This document shows, one piece after another, positions 1-7,328 of a stretch of DNA of 12,889 nucleotides. The stretch spans positions 1 to 12,889 of the forward strand of contig JAEXRM010000040.1 in NCBI GenBank assembly GCA_023440865.1. Reading direction: 5' to 3'. The stretch's first letter is position 1; every line of letters begins with the position of its first letter. A program made the translations under genes and the position numbers. A model generated the notes under the pieces. It made no database searches. It saw only the letters and a list, made by a program, of their open reading frames with translations, and was not told the DNA's origin. The stretch comes from Bacillota bacterium (GTDB lineage Bacteria > Bacillota > Clostridia > DSM-8532).

Positions 1-8
1 CGGCTCAT
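1..8 (-). CDS. Possible first codons of the next gene after the BMP lipoprotein
   Basis: On the minus strand an AGGAA motif (positions 17-21) stands eight bases before an ATG at 6-8, which then runs off the window edge. A second in-frame-independent ATG at 10-12 is only four bases from the motif and is less likely. BMP-family lipoprotein genes are usually followed by the ATP-binding subunit of the same transporter, so this is probably its start. Only two codons are visible, so the product cannot be judged from sequence. Confidence 0.3.
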
Positions 9-69
9 GCATACGCTTCCTGATCATCATGCATGCGCGGCCTGGCGGCCCGCTTGACACGGATTCCCG

Positions 70-1188
70 TTATCCTGCGCCTGAGTTGCTTGCTTCGATG
101 GTGCCGATGACACCCTTGACGAACCAATCCATTGACAGCTGACCGGCATCATCCACGGCGGATCCGGCGGCGATCTTCTCGGTGCCGTCCTGCGCCATGA
201 TGGGGCCCTGGAAAATGTTGAAGGAGCCGTCCTTGATCTTGGGGGCGAGCTCGTCGATCTTTGCCTGCGCGCCTTCGGGCGCAAGGGCGGTCAGCGGTGC
301 CAGGGCCACGCCACCTTCCTTCATGCCGCCCCAGTAGTTGGTGGCCTTCCAGGAACCGTCAAGAATGGTCTTGACCTGTTCGGCGTAGTACGGACCCCAA
401 TTCCAGATCGGTGCGGTGAGGTAGGCTTTCGGCGCGGCGGTCGGACTGTCGGTGTTGTATCCGATGGCGAAGGCGCCCTTCTCCTCGGCGGCGACCTGCG
501 GGCTGGTGGTGTCCTGGTGTTGGGCGATGATGTCGCAGCCCTCGTCAAGCAGGGCGACGGCGGCTTCCTTCTCCTTGGCGGGATCGTACCAGGTGTGGGT
601 CCAGCGGACGGAAACCGTCACGTCGGGGTTCACCGACTGGGCGCCCAGGGTGAAGGCGTTGATGCCGCGCACGACCTCCGGGATGGAGAACGCGCCGACA
701 TAGCCGATCTTGCCGGACTTGCTCTTCATGCCGGCCACAATGCCGGAGAGGTAACGGGCCTGCTCGATGCGGCCGAAGTAGTTGACAAAGTTGGTCTCAT
801 TGGACTTGTAGCCGGAGCAGTGGAAGAACTTCACGTCCGGGTATTCCTTGGCGACCTTCTCCACGTAGTCCATATAGCCGAAGCTGGTGGCGAAGATGGC
901 CTTGGCGCCCTGGGCGATCATGTCCTTCATCGCCTTCTCGACGTCCTGGGATTCCGGCACGCTCTCGCGGTAGATGGTCTTGACCTTGCCGGTCAGTTCC
1001 TTTTCGAGATACAGGCGGCCCTGGTCGTGCGCATAGGTGTAGCCGCCGTCGCCGATCGGCCCGACGTAGATGAAGCCGACCGTGAGCGGTGTGCTCCCCG
1101 ATGCGGCGGGTGTGCCGCCGCAGCCTGCGGCGGAAACGAGTAGGATGAGCGCGAGTACGAGCAAGCTCAGTCTCTTGGATGTGGTCAT
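70..1188 (-). CDS. BMP-family ABC transporter substrate-binding lipoprotein
   Basis: This 372-residue protein is the extracellular solute receptor of an ABC importer. It starts with a lipoprotein signal: KR at residues 5-6, a hydrophobic stretch at 7-20 and the lipobox AAG-C with the lipidated cysteine at 23. The -3 position is A rather than the usual L or V. After a short linker comes a Med/BmpA-like periplasmic-binding fold with the motif VGPIGDGGYTYAHDQGR near residues 42-58, typical of the family, and WTHTWYDP in the middle. The start ATG follows a GGGGAG motif seven bases upstream. Characterised BMP members (PnrA, BmpA, NupN) bind purine nucleosides. The gene lies 139 bp downstream of xpt on the same strand, with no clear terminator between them, so uptake of a purine nucleoside or base is a reasonable inference. 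The permease and ATPase genes would lie beyond position 1. Confidence 0.9.
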   Translation of the reverse strand: MTTSKRLSLLVLALILLVSAAGCGGTPAASGSTPLTVGFIYVGPIGDGGYTYAHDQGRLYLEKELTGKVKTIYRESVPESQDVEKAMKDMIAQGAKAIFATSFGYMDYVEKVAKEYPDVKFFHCSGYKSNETNFVNYFGRIEQARYLSGIVAGMKSKSGKIGYVGAFSIPEVVRGINAFTLGAQSVNPDVTVSVRWTHTWYDPAKEKEAAVALLDEGCDIIAQHQDTTSPQVAAEEKGAFAIGYNTDSPTAAPKAYLTAPIWNWGPYYAEQVKTILDGSWKATNYWGGMKEGGVALAPLTALAPEGAQAKIDELAPKIKDGSFNIFQGPIMAQDGTEKIAAGSAVDDAGQLSMDWFVKGVIGTIEASNSGAG

Positions 1189-1327
1189 GTGCTTCTCCCC
1201 CTGTTGTTCCTACATTTATGCCATCGACCGGGAAAGTCCGCCTGTGGAGTGGCTTTCCATCATGCCGCATGCACCTTGCCATCCCTGCGCCCCGCCTGTG
1301 GCAGGACGGTGCCAGCCATACCGGGAA
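1189..1327 (-). other. 139-bp gap between xpt and the BMP lipoprotein gene
   Basis: The gap holds the ribosome binding site of the lipoprotein gene and two copies of the ten bases CCACAGGCGG (minus strand). I see no T-rich terminator and no convincing promoter, so co-transcription with xpt is likely but not proven. Confidence 0.4.
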
Positions 1328-1900
1328 TCAGTCCTCGAACAGAACGTCATCATCCGTGATCTCACGGATGCGCGCCAGCGACTCGATGCGGTAGCCGGCC
1401 TCTCGCAGCTCGCGGCCGCCGTGCTGGAAGGACTTCTCGATCACGATGCCGATGCCCGCAAGGGCCGCGCCGCTCTGCGCGAGGATATCCGTCAATCCCT
1501 TGAGGGCGTTGCCCGTCGCAAGGAAATCGTCGATCACAAGCACCCGGTCCGATGCGTGGAGATATTCGGCGGATACGGAGACCTCGTATTCGGTTTTTTT
1601 CGTATAGGAATACACACGGCTCGTGTAGCACGAGCCGGACATGTTGGCGGATTTGTGCTTCTTTGCGAATACGACGGGAACCCCGAATGCCAGTCCGGTC
1701 GTCAGGGCCGCCGCGATGCCGGAGGTTTCGATCGTGAGAATGCGCGTGACGGGCTCGTGACGGAACCGGCGGTGGAACTCCTCGCCAATCGCGTGCAAGA
1801 GCACCGGGTCGAGCTGGTGGTTGAGGAAGGAGTCCACCTTCACGATGCCTCCGGGCAGGATTTTGCCGTCTCTGCGGATGCGATCCTTCAATGCCTGCAT
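1328..1900 (-). CDS. xpt: Xanthine phosphoribosyltransferase
   Basis: This 190-residue enzyme transfers phosphoribose from PRPP to xanthine to give XMP, in cytoplasmic purine salvage. The N-terminus MQALKDRIRRDGK followed by KVDSFLNHQLDP (residues 21-32) closely follows Bacillus subtilis Xpt (MEALKRKIEEEG... KVDSFLNHQIDP), which also fixes the start codon. The PRPP-binding motif VLVIDDFLATGNA lies at residues 120-132. The length equals the family norm of about 190. The gene is divergent from the DUF3810 gene and is followed by a BMP-family lipoprotein, suggesting a unit for purine uptake and salvage. A sigma-A-type promoter lies upstream, with a leader of roughly 77 nucleotides. The ribosome binding site is weak (GGACGGGG about seven bases upstream). 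I looked for the guanine riboswitch often found before xpt and did not find it. Confidence 0.93.
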   Translation of the reverse strand: MQALKDRIRRDGKILPGGIVKVDSFLNHQLDPVLLHAIGEEFHRRFRHEPVTRILTIETSGIAAALTTGLAFGVPVVFAKKHKSANMSGSCYTSRVYSYTKKTEYEVSVSAEYLHASDRVLVIDDFLATGNALKGLTDILAQSGAALAGIGIVIEKSFQHGGRELREAGYRIESLARIREITDDDVLFED

Positions 1901-1984
1901 GCTGTCAAACCCCGTCCGTATCGTCCCGCAGCCCTTCCGGCCCTGGTGGCCGGTCTTGCGTCGAAGAAATGAAATTACCCACTT

Positions 1985-2014
1985 ATTCTAATGCATGAGG
2001 CGGGTGTTTGACAA
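1985..2014 (-). promoter_or_regulatory. Promoter of xpt
   Basis: On the minus strand TTGTCA (2009-2014) and TAGAAT (1985-1990) are separated by 18 bp, a good sigma-A match. Transcription would start near 1978. The leader contains a hairpin CCGGCC-loop-GGCCGG (around 1935-1952) but no T-run. Confidence 0.65.
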
Positions 2015-2015
2015 C

Positions 2016-2061
2016 AAAAACGAACACCGGCTTCATCCCCTGACACTTTTCTTCGGGAAGG
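2016..2061. promoter_or_regulatory. PurBox-like inverted CGAAC / TTCGG pair between divergent promoters
   Basis: AAAAACGAACACC (2016-2028) resembles a PurR PurBox with one mismatch next to the CGAAC core. TTCTTCGGGAAG (2049-2060) could be the inverted partner. The pair lies between the xpt and DUF3810 promoters. The spacing of about 20 bp is longer than the 16-17 bp typical of B. subtilis, and the second box is also a simple CTTC-GG-GAAG palindrome. This is a weak candidate. Confidence 0.25.
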
Positions 2062-2070
2062 CAGTATAAT
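2040..2070 (+). promoter_or_regulatory. Promoter of the DUF3810 gene
   Basis: A perfect TATAAT (2065-2070) is preceded by CTGACA (2040-2045) at 19 bp. The spacing is slightly long, but the -10 is strong and lies 33 bp before the gene start. Confidence 0.55.
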
Positions 2071-2103
2071 GGACTGGAAAACCGCGCACCGGAAGGAGTG
2101 CCC

Positions 2104-3270
2104 ATGCCTGACATCCATGCCTCCGCCGATCCCGCCTCCACATCGTTTGCGCACAACCGCGGTTCCCGCCGCGGTTCGTGGCGATTTCTGCTGCTGTTGC
2201 TCTCAGCGCCTGCCGCATACGGATACCAGCGCCTTGCCGCGGGCTTTCCCGAGTGGGTCGAGCATGTCTACGCCCGTGGCTTCTATCCGGCCGTCGTCGG
2301 GCGGTGGAGCCGCCTGACGGGTCTGATCCCCTTCTCGCTGATGGAGATGCTCATCGCGCTCATGGCAGCGGCAACACCCATTTTCCTGCTGACATGGCTG
2401 GTGCGTACGGTCAGGGCTGGCAGGGGATGCAGGCTACGGGCCTTCTTTCGGCCCCTCGCGTTGCTCGCCGTCGTGACGGCCCTCTGGTACGCGATCTCGG
2501 TTCCCTTGTGGAACCTGCATTACAGCCGCCCCGCATTCACCGCACTGTCCGGCTTGCGGACGCAGCCCGCCGACAGCGCCATCCTGGCGCGCACCTTCGA
2601 ACGCATGACGGACGCGGTCAACGCGGCGCGAGCGGATGTTGCGGAGGATGAAAACGGTGTCATGCGCCTGCGGCAAGACATCCGCACGACTTTCGCCCGC
2701 GCCGCCACCGGATACGACGCCCTCGCGGTTCGTTTTCCCTTCCTGGAGGGACAATACGGAAGTCCGAAGCCCGTCGTCCTCTCCCCCCTGATGTCGTATA
2801 CCCGCATCATCGGCCTGTACACGGTCACAACGGCAGAGGCCAACATCGACGTCGACATCCCCGATCCGGAAATCCCCTTCACCGCACTGCATGAAATGGC
2901 CCACCAGCGCGGCATCGCACGCGAGGACGAGGCCAATGCCGTCGCCTGGTTCGCCAGCCGCGTGCATCCGGATGCGGAATACCGCTACTCCGGCGCGCTG
3001 CAAGCCTGGATCTACGCCAGCAACGCGTTGCGCACAGCCGATCCCGCCTCCTGGGAGCGCATCTCCAGCCGGCTGGCCGACGGCGTGCGACGCGACCTCG
3101 CCGCCCAGTCGTCGTACTGGTCACGCTTCGACTCGGTGGTCGACAAGGTTGCGGAAAAGGCGAACGACGCCTGGCTCAAGTCGAACGGACAGAAGGACGG
3201 GACCCGTAGCTACGGTCGGATGCTCGACCTGATCATCGCCGAGCTGGAGGCCGATGCGGCCGGCAGGTAA
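2104..3270 (+). CDS. DUF3810-family membrane protein with HExxH motif
   Basis: This 388-residue protein has an N-terminal hydrophobic segment (about residues 27-40), further membrane segments near 79-100 and 117-134, and a soluble C-terminal domain. The domain carries TALHEMAHQRGIAREDEAN (about 260-278), the signature of the DUF3810 family. The HEMAH at 263-267 with downstream glutamates at 274/276 looks like a gluzincin zinc site, so a membrane-anchored metallopeptidase is plausible, although I know of no proven substrate. The start chosen is ATG 2104, five bases after AAGGAG (2093-2098). A GTG at 2098 overlaps that ribosome binding site and is less likely. The gene is transcribed alone, diverging from xpt, and ends before a strong hairpin. 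Confidence 0.82.
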   Translation: MPDIHASADPASTSFAHNRGSRRGSWRFLLLLLSAPAAYGYQRLAAGFPEWVEHVYARGFYPAVVGRWSRLTGLIPFSLMEMLIALMAAATPIFLLTWLVRTVRAGRGCRLRAFFRPLALLAVVTALWYAISVPLWNLHYSRPAFTALSGLRTQPADSAILARTFERMTDAVNAARADVAEDENGVMRLRQDIRTTFARAATGYDALAVRFPFLEGQYGSPKPVVLSPLMSYTRIIGLYTVTTAEANIDVDIPDPEIPFTALHEMAHQRGIAREDEANAVAWFASRVHPDAEYRYSGALQAWIYASNALRTADPASWERISSRLADGVRRDLAAQSSYWSRFDSVVDKVAEKANDAWLKSNGQKDGTRSYGRMLDLIIAELEADAAGR

Positions 3271-3346
3271 CGACCCCCGATATGGCCGGCCCGGTGTCAG
3301 TCACATCGTGGTGACAGCGCATCACCACCACATCCCATGCACACGG

Positions 3347-3384
3347 AGCGAAAGGCAGGCACCCCTCGGCGCCTGCCTTTCGCT
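3347..3384. terminator. Perfect 14-bp stem hairpin after the DUF3810 gene
   Basis: Positions 3347-3360 (AGCGAAAGGCAGGC) and 3371-3384 (GCCTGCCTTTCGCT) are perfectly complementary with a ten-base loop. On the plus strand GTTTGATG follows, so the U-tract is short. It lies 76 bp after the DUF3810 stop and in the convergent gap with putP, and may act in both directions. Confidence 0.7.
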
Positions 3385-3437
3385 GTTTGATGAAGGATGC
3401 CGTCATGCCGCGCCTGTCGGCGCAGCGTGGATCGATC

Positions 3438-3549
3438 CGCATGGATCAAGCCGTGCGGTGCTGGTCGCATGGATCAGGCAGCGTGTAACAAGACGTATGG
3501 ATCAAGCAGTGAGATTGAAGTCGCATGGATCACACAGCCGATGTGCGGA
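3438..3549. repeat. Four direct repeats with an exact 28-bp period
   Basis: Copies start at 3438, 3466, 3494 and 3522. Each begins with CGCATGGATCA (CGTATGGATCA in the third copy), followed by a partly conserved AGCAG and then about twelve variable bases. All four contain GGATC. Two further GATC sites lie in GGATCGATCC just upstream (3429-3438). The period is not a multiple of three, so this is not a peptide repeat. The last copy covers the putP stop codon (TGA at 3530-3532, minus strand), so the other three would lie in the putP 3' UTR. Function unknown. Confidence 0.75.
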
Positions 3550-5092
3550 CCTGATCGTATTCCGCCTCGATTTCCCTCGACGGATGACCCGAAAGCAGGG
3601 AGACGACGACAATGGCCAGGCAGGAGAACAGGAAGGCCGGCATCAGCTCGTAGATGCCGAATACGCCCCCCATCGGCCTGATCAGCAGTTTCCAGACGAA
3701 CACCATGCCGCCGCCCGCAATCATGCCCGCCAGCGCACCGGCGTGGGTGGTGCGCCTCCAGAACAGCGAGAACAGGGTCAGCGGCCCGAAGGTGGCGCCG
3801 AATCCCGCCCAGGCGAAGGAAACCACCTTGAAGATCACGCTGTTCTCGTCCAGCGCGATCAGGATGCCGACCAGCGTGATCGTCAGCAGCACGATGCGGG
3901 AGACGCGCATGACCTGCCGGTCCGTCGCATCCTTTTTCACCAGCCCCTGATAGATGTTCTTGGAGACAGCCGATGCCGCGATGAGCAGGTAGGAGTCCGA
4001 AGAGCTGATGGTGGCGGCCAGGATGCCCGCCATCACGAGTCCCGCCAGCAGAGGCGGCAGCAGGTTCGAGGACATCACGATGAAGACGCTTTCAGCACCG
4101 CCCGATGTCAGCAGCTCAGCCGGAAACAAACCACGGCCGACCAGCCCGATGGCAACGGCGGCAAACAGCGAGATGACGCACCAGACCGTGGCGATGCGGC
4201 GCGACTTGCGCAGCTCCTTGGCTTCACGGATGGCCATGAAACGTGTCAGCACCTGCGGCATGCCGAAATACCCAAGTCCCCAGCTCATTGTCGACAGGAT
4301 CGTCAGCAACCCGTATGTGCCGGCCTCCCCGAACAGAGGTCTTCCGGCGGCGTCCAGCTGCTGCACCCCGTCGGCGACCTGCGGCTGCGCGATGCCGAAA
4401 AAGGCAAGGAAACCTGGAATCTCACGCACGTTCGCCACGACCGCATCGATGCCGCCGGCGGCCGCGATGCCGGTGCCAAGCACGGTGACCAGCGCGAAGA
4501 TCATGACGATCGCCTGCATGAAGTCCGAAGCCGTTTCCGCCAGGAACCCGCCCAGCACGGTATAGACGATCACGAACACCGCACCGGCGACCATCATCCA
4601 CTGGTAGGGCATGTCGAACAGCCGGCTGAACAGCTTGCCGCAGGTGACGAAGCAGCTGGCGGCATAGACGGTGAAGAAGATGAGGATGAACAAGGCCGCA
4701 ACGGTCATGAGAATGGGCTTCTTCTCCTTGTAGCGTCGGCTGAAGAAATCGGGCAGGGTGATGGAATCACCAGCCACCAGCGAATAGCGGCGCAACCGTT
4801 TCGCGACCAGCAGCCAGTTGACGTAGGTGCCGATCGCCAGGCCGATGGCTGTCCAGAAGGCATCCGAGAGGCCGCACCAGTAGGCGACACCCGGCAGACC
4901 CATCAGCAGCCAGCCGCTCATGTCGGAGGCTTCCGCGCTCATCGCGGTGATCCACGGACCAAGCGAGCGTCCGCCGATGAAATAGTTCTCGCTGCTGGCG
5001 TTCGCACGGCGGGAAAAAAAGATGCCGATGCCGATGACCAGGAGCATGTAGGATGACATGGCGATCAGGATCTGAAGGGTATCTCCGGACAT
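3530..5092 (-). CDS. putP: Sodium/proline symporter, SSS family
   Basis: This 520-residue integral membrane protein would import proline with Na+. NYFIGGRSLGPWITAMSA followed by EASDMSGWLLMGLPG (about residues 36-67) matches E. coli PutP (GGRSLGPFVTALSAGASDMSGWLLMGLPG). Asp57 and the adjacent Ser59 correspond to the Na+-site residues D55 and S57 of the E. coli protein. The PutP-like motifs LPDFFSRRY, FFTVYAASCF and TVLGGFLAE follow. The later segment ATISSSDSYLLIAASA aligns with the sodium-site helix containing S340/T341 in E. coli. Length is close to the 502 of E. coli PutP. The start ATG is preceded by AAGGAGGAG nine bases away. The gene is divergent from the glycosyltransferase gene and stands alone. 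Other compatible-solute SSS carriers (OpuE-like) share these motifs, so proline is likely but not certain. Confidence 0.9.
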   Translation of the reverse strand: MSGDTLQILIAMSSYMLLVIGIGIFFSRRANASSENYFIGGRSLGPWITAMSAEASDMSGWLLMGLPGVAYWCGLSDAFWTAIGLAIGTYVNWLLVAKRLRRYSLVAGDSITLPDFFSRRYKEKKPILMTVAALFILIFFTVYAASCFVTCGKLFSRLFDMPYQWMMVAGAVFVIVYTVLGGFLAETASDFMQAIVMIFALVTVLGTGIAAAGGIDAVVANVREIPGFLAFFGIAQPQVADGVQQLDAAGRPLFGEAGTYGLLTILSTMSWGLGYFGMPQVLTRFMAIREAKELRKSRRIATVWCVISLFAAVAIGLVGRGLFPAELLTSGGAESVFIVMSSNLLPPLLAGLVMAGILAATISSSDSYLLIAASAVSKNIYQGLVKKDATDRQVMRVSRIVLLTITLVGILIALDENSVIFKVVSFAWAGFGATFGPLTLFSLFWRRTTHAGALAGMIAGGGMVFVWKLLIRPMGGVFGIYELMPAFLFSCLAIVVVSLLSGHPSREIEAEYDQVRTSAV

Positions 5093-5281
5093 GGGTGACT
5101 CCTCCTTCGTCTATGCCTGTTGCGCAAGACCGTGTGCGACGTCGTGCACCCTTCAACCTGCAAGGCTGAACGGATGCATGCCCGATCCGGCAGGCCGGTC
5201 ACGGCCAGGTGAAGTCACATCCACACCCGGTGCCGTTTTGCGGAACAGCTGCATTCCCGCCCAGTATATCAAGAGAATACA
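5093..5281 (-). other. Leader region of putP, about 190 nt
   Basis: From the predicted start near 5281 to the gene, the leader holds small GC-rich hairpins such as GGCC-GTGAC-GGCC and the AAGGAGG ribosome binding site at its end. I recognise no riboswitch or T-box features. Confidence 0.35.
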
Positions 5282-5296
5282 TCGTTGTGTATATTC
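5275..5296. promoter_or_regulatory. Imperfect palindrome over the putP -10 element, possible operator
   Basis: GAATACAT (5275-5282) and GTATATTC (5289-5296) form an imperfect inverted repeat (half-site GAATAnA) centred just downstream of the putP -10 hexamer, which lies inside it. Position and symmetry fit a repressor site. The regulator is unknown. Confidence 0.4.
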
Positions 5297-5317
5297 ATTC
5301 AGACTTTTGCAGGTCAA
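5288..5317 (-). promoter_or_regulatory. Promoter of putP
   Basis: On the minus strand TTGACC (5312-5317) and TATACA (5288-5293) are spaced by 18 bp, a good sigma-A match. The region is noticeably more AT-rich than its surroundings. Confidence 0.65.
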
Positions 5318-5355
5318 TATTCATCTGGGTGCATTGCATGGTGAGACTTCGCTCC

Positions 5356-5384
5356 TTTTCTTCCACAACGCAATCGGTTATACT
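5356..5384 (+). promoter_or_regulatory. Weak candidate promoter of the GT-C glycosyltransferase gene
   Basis: TATACT (5379-5384) is a good -10. The hexamer 17 bp upstream (TTTTCT) is a poor -35. The distance to the chosen start is about 78 bp. Confidence 0.35.
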
Positions 5385-5461
5385 GTTTCCGTCCTGTTTT
5401 GCCATATCAAGGCATTCCTTCCGTGCGCTGCCTCGTGAAACGCCTTGTGAAAGGATCCTCT

Positions 5462-7057
5462 GTGAAGCATGCACCCAACCGTCTGATGACCGCCGCCCTT
5501 CGTGCGTTCTCCCTGGCAGCCATGGGACTTGTCATTTGTCAGGGTCTTTCGTTGCTGGCCGACCCAGCCATACCGAAACCCGTTCCGTTCCTGCTCCTCC
5601 TGCTCATCCTTCCGGCCGTGGTCCTGCTTCTTCCGGTGCGTCGCAGCGGTCTGTTTGCCGTGCTGCTTTTCACGGCCGCCTTCCTGTCGAAGGCACTTCT
5701 GGCGGCGGCCCTCGACACGCAGCCGGTTTCCGATTTCGCCATCTTCCATGCGGCAGCGCTGAAGCTGGCCTCCGGCGACCTTTCCTATGCCGCCGACCCG
5801 TATTTCCGCACATGGCGGTACCAACACGGCATCGTGCTGTATTACGCGACACAGATCCGCCTTTTCGGCGACAGCCTGCTTGGCATGAAGCTCATCAACT
5901 GTCTGTGGCTCGCCGGCACGAACATGCTGCTGTATCGCATGGGCCGCCTGCTTTTTGGCGAACGCCCGGCGCGCCTTGTGGCCGCCTGGTACCTGGTGTG
6001 GCCTGGAACATTCCTGCTGTGCTCGGTTTTGACGAACCAGCATGTATCAAACTTCTTTCTCCTGCTGGGGATGTACGCCGCGCTCAGATGTCTGACTCCG
6101 TCAGAGGTTCCCTTCGGCGCGCCCCCCGCGGGATCACGGCCTCGGACAACGCACTTGCGCCGGGTGCTTCCAGCCTGCGGCGCCGGTTTATCCCTGGCCC
6201 TCGGGAACCTCTTCCGCCCGCAAGGCATCATCGTGATTGCAGGACTGTTCCTGCTTGTTTTGCTCCGAATGCTTCCCTCCGACGCATCGGCGCCTTCCGT
6301 ACGGTTGAGGCCGGATACCGCGCGGATTCGCCTTCCAGACACTTCCGGCTTGCTGCTGTGCCTGCTGCCGCTTGTCGCCGCCTATCTGCTGGCCGGCGGC
6401 CTGTCTGCCGGTCTGTTCCGGCTCTCCGGCATCAGTCAGGACGGCCTGGGGAACGGGTTTCCGCTCTGGAAATTTGTCATCGGGCTCAATCACGAGACAA
6501 CGGGCCAATATGCCGAGGCGGATGTCAAAACCATCTATCGGATTCCCGATGCCCAGGCGCGCGATGCGGCCGCACGGACAGCCATCCGCGAAAGGCTGCT
6601 GCCCCTGCCCCGGCTGGCCAGGCTCTTTGTTGCCAAGACAGAATTGATGTGGGCAGGAAATGACAACATGCAATGGGGTTTCAGCCACTTGGCGCATGCC
6701 ACCCTCCTGATCGGCCCTCTGAGCCTTTCCTTCGACCCGGTTGCCAAACAGGTGCTCTTTCTTGAGCGGGCTGTCGCGCTGCTGCCGTTCCTGCTTGCCT
6801 TCGCCGCACAGGGGGTCTGCCTGTTCGCACGTCGCCGGGAACCGACTGCGAGGTTGCTGCCGATTCTGCTGTTTGTCCTGTATGTCGGCATGCACCTGTT
6901 CATCGAGGTGCAGCCGCGGTATCGTGATTTCGGCATGTTCTTTGTTTTTCTGGCATCCATGGAGATGCTGTCGATGCTGCCATGGTTCCGGACGGTTCCC
7001 ATCATGCCGGCGGATGTTTCTGCGGCTCCCGCCTCCGACATCAGCCCGGATGCATGA
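5462..7057 (+). CDS. GT-C type membrane glycosyltransferase (GT39/ArnT-like)
   Basis: This 531-residue polytopic membrane protein probably transfers a sugar from a polyprenyl-phosphate donor on the outer face of the membrane. Hydrophobic segments recur through the whole chain (about 12-34, 42-58, 62-84 and many later). The first outside loop contains DTQPVSDF (D85, D91), the place where GT-C enzymes keep their catalytic acid. Near the C-terminus EVQPRYRDF resembles the conserved RY motif of the GT39/GT83 class. The start chosen is GTG 5462, seven bases after AAGGA. Upstream in-frame GTG codons (5423, 5435, 5447) have poorer spacing. Acceptor (protein, lipid or wall polymer) cannot be told. 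The gene stands alone, divergent from putP and convergent with adhE. Confidence 0.7.
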   Translation: MKHAPNRLMTAALRAFSLAAMGLVICQGLSLLADPAIPKPVPFLLLLLILPAVVLLLPVRRSGLFAVLLFTAAFLSKALLAAALDTQPVSDFAIFHAAALKLASGDLSYAADPYFRTWRYQHGIVLYYATQIRLFGDSLLGMKLINCLWLAGTNMLLYRMGRLLFGERPARLVAAWYLVWPGTFLLCSVLTNQHVSNFFLLLGMYAALRCLTPSEVPFGAPPAGSRPRTTHLRRVLPACGAGLSLALGNLFRPQGIIVIAGLFLLVLLRMLPSDASAPSVRLRPDTARIRLPDTSGLLLCLLPLVAAYLLAGGLSAGLFRLSGISQDGLGNGFPLWKFVIGLNHETTGQYAEADVKTIYRIPDAQARDAAARTAIRERLLPLPRLARLFVAKTELMWAGNDNMQWGFSHLAHATLLIGPLSLSFDPVAKQVLFLERAVALLPFLLAFAAQGVCLFARRREPTARLLPILLFVLYVGMHLFIEVQPRYRDFGMFFVFLASMEMLSMLPWFRTVPIMPADVSAAPASDISPDA

Positions 7058-7085
7058 CAGACCGTCATGCAGGATGACAACGCGA

Positions 7086-7124
7086 AGCCGCCGGACCGGG
7101 GTGGCTCTCCCCTGTCCGGCGGCT
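7086..7124 (+). terminator. Strong hairpin after the glycosyltransferase gene
   Basis: AGCCGCCGGAC (7086-7096) pairs with GTCCGGCGGCT (7114-7124); after one mismatch GGGG (7098-7101) pairs with CCCC (7109-7112). The T-run is poor (TGTCACCGTCCTGTT follows), but the stem is very stable and lies 28 bp after the stop codon. Confidence 0.6.
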
Positions 7125-7182
7125 GTGTCACCGTCCTGTTCAGTCCCTTGGTTCCCGAAGGGCTCGTGACTGGATAGGGCAG

Positions 7183-7225
7183 GCCGCCTCCAGCCGGCGC
7201 CTTGGCATGGCCGGAGGCTGCCTGC
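7183..7225. repeat. Palindromic 43-bp unit, copy A
   Basis: This unit matches copy B, exactly 100 bp further on, at 41 of 43 positions. It forms a hairpin with arms GCCGCCTCC and GGAGGCTGC (one mismatch). Read on the minus strand, the arms extend by GGCAGGC/GCCTGCC. No T-run follows on either strand. Confidence 0.7.
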
Positions 7226-7282
7226 TCTATGGATTGCCGCATGCAATGGCCCAACTCGCCATTCCATGCTGCAAAAGAGCAT

Positions 7283-7325
7283 GCCGCCTCCAGCCGACGC
7301 CTTGGCATGGCCGGAGGCGGCCTGC
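7283..7325 (-). terminator. Palindromic 43-bp unit, copy B, likely adhE terminator
   Basis: On the minus strand the hairpin GCCGCCTCC...GGAGGCGGC begins a few bases after the adhE stop codon (TAA at 7329-7331) and is followed by ATGCTCTTTTGC, a modest T-run. This fits an intrinsic terminator for adhE. It is one of two near-identical units 100 bp apart. Confidence 0.6.
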
Positions 7326-7328
7326 GCC

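Noticed and set aside
1901..1978. Purine riboswitch before xpt
   Set aside because: The conserved junction and loop bases of the purine aptamer are missing from the leader on the minus strand.
3438..3549. CRISPR array
   Set aside because: The conserved core is only about 11-16 bp, the variable parts are about 12 bp, and there is no cas gene. The last copy runs into a coding region.
3254..5056. A 600-codon plus-strand open frame opposite putP
   Set aside because: It is rich in D, Q, H and R as expected for a shadow of a GC-rich membrane protein gene, and it crosses the terminator hairpin and the 28-bp repeats.
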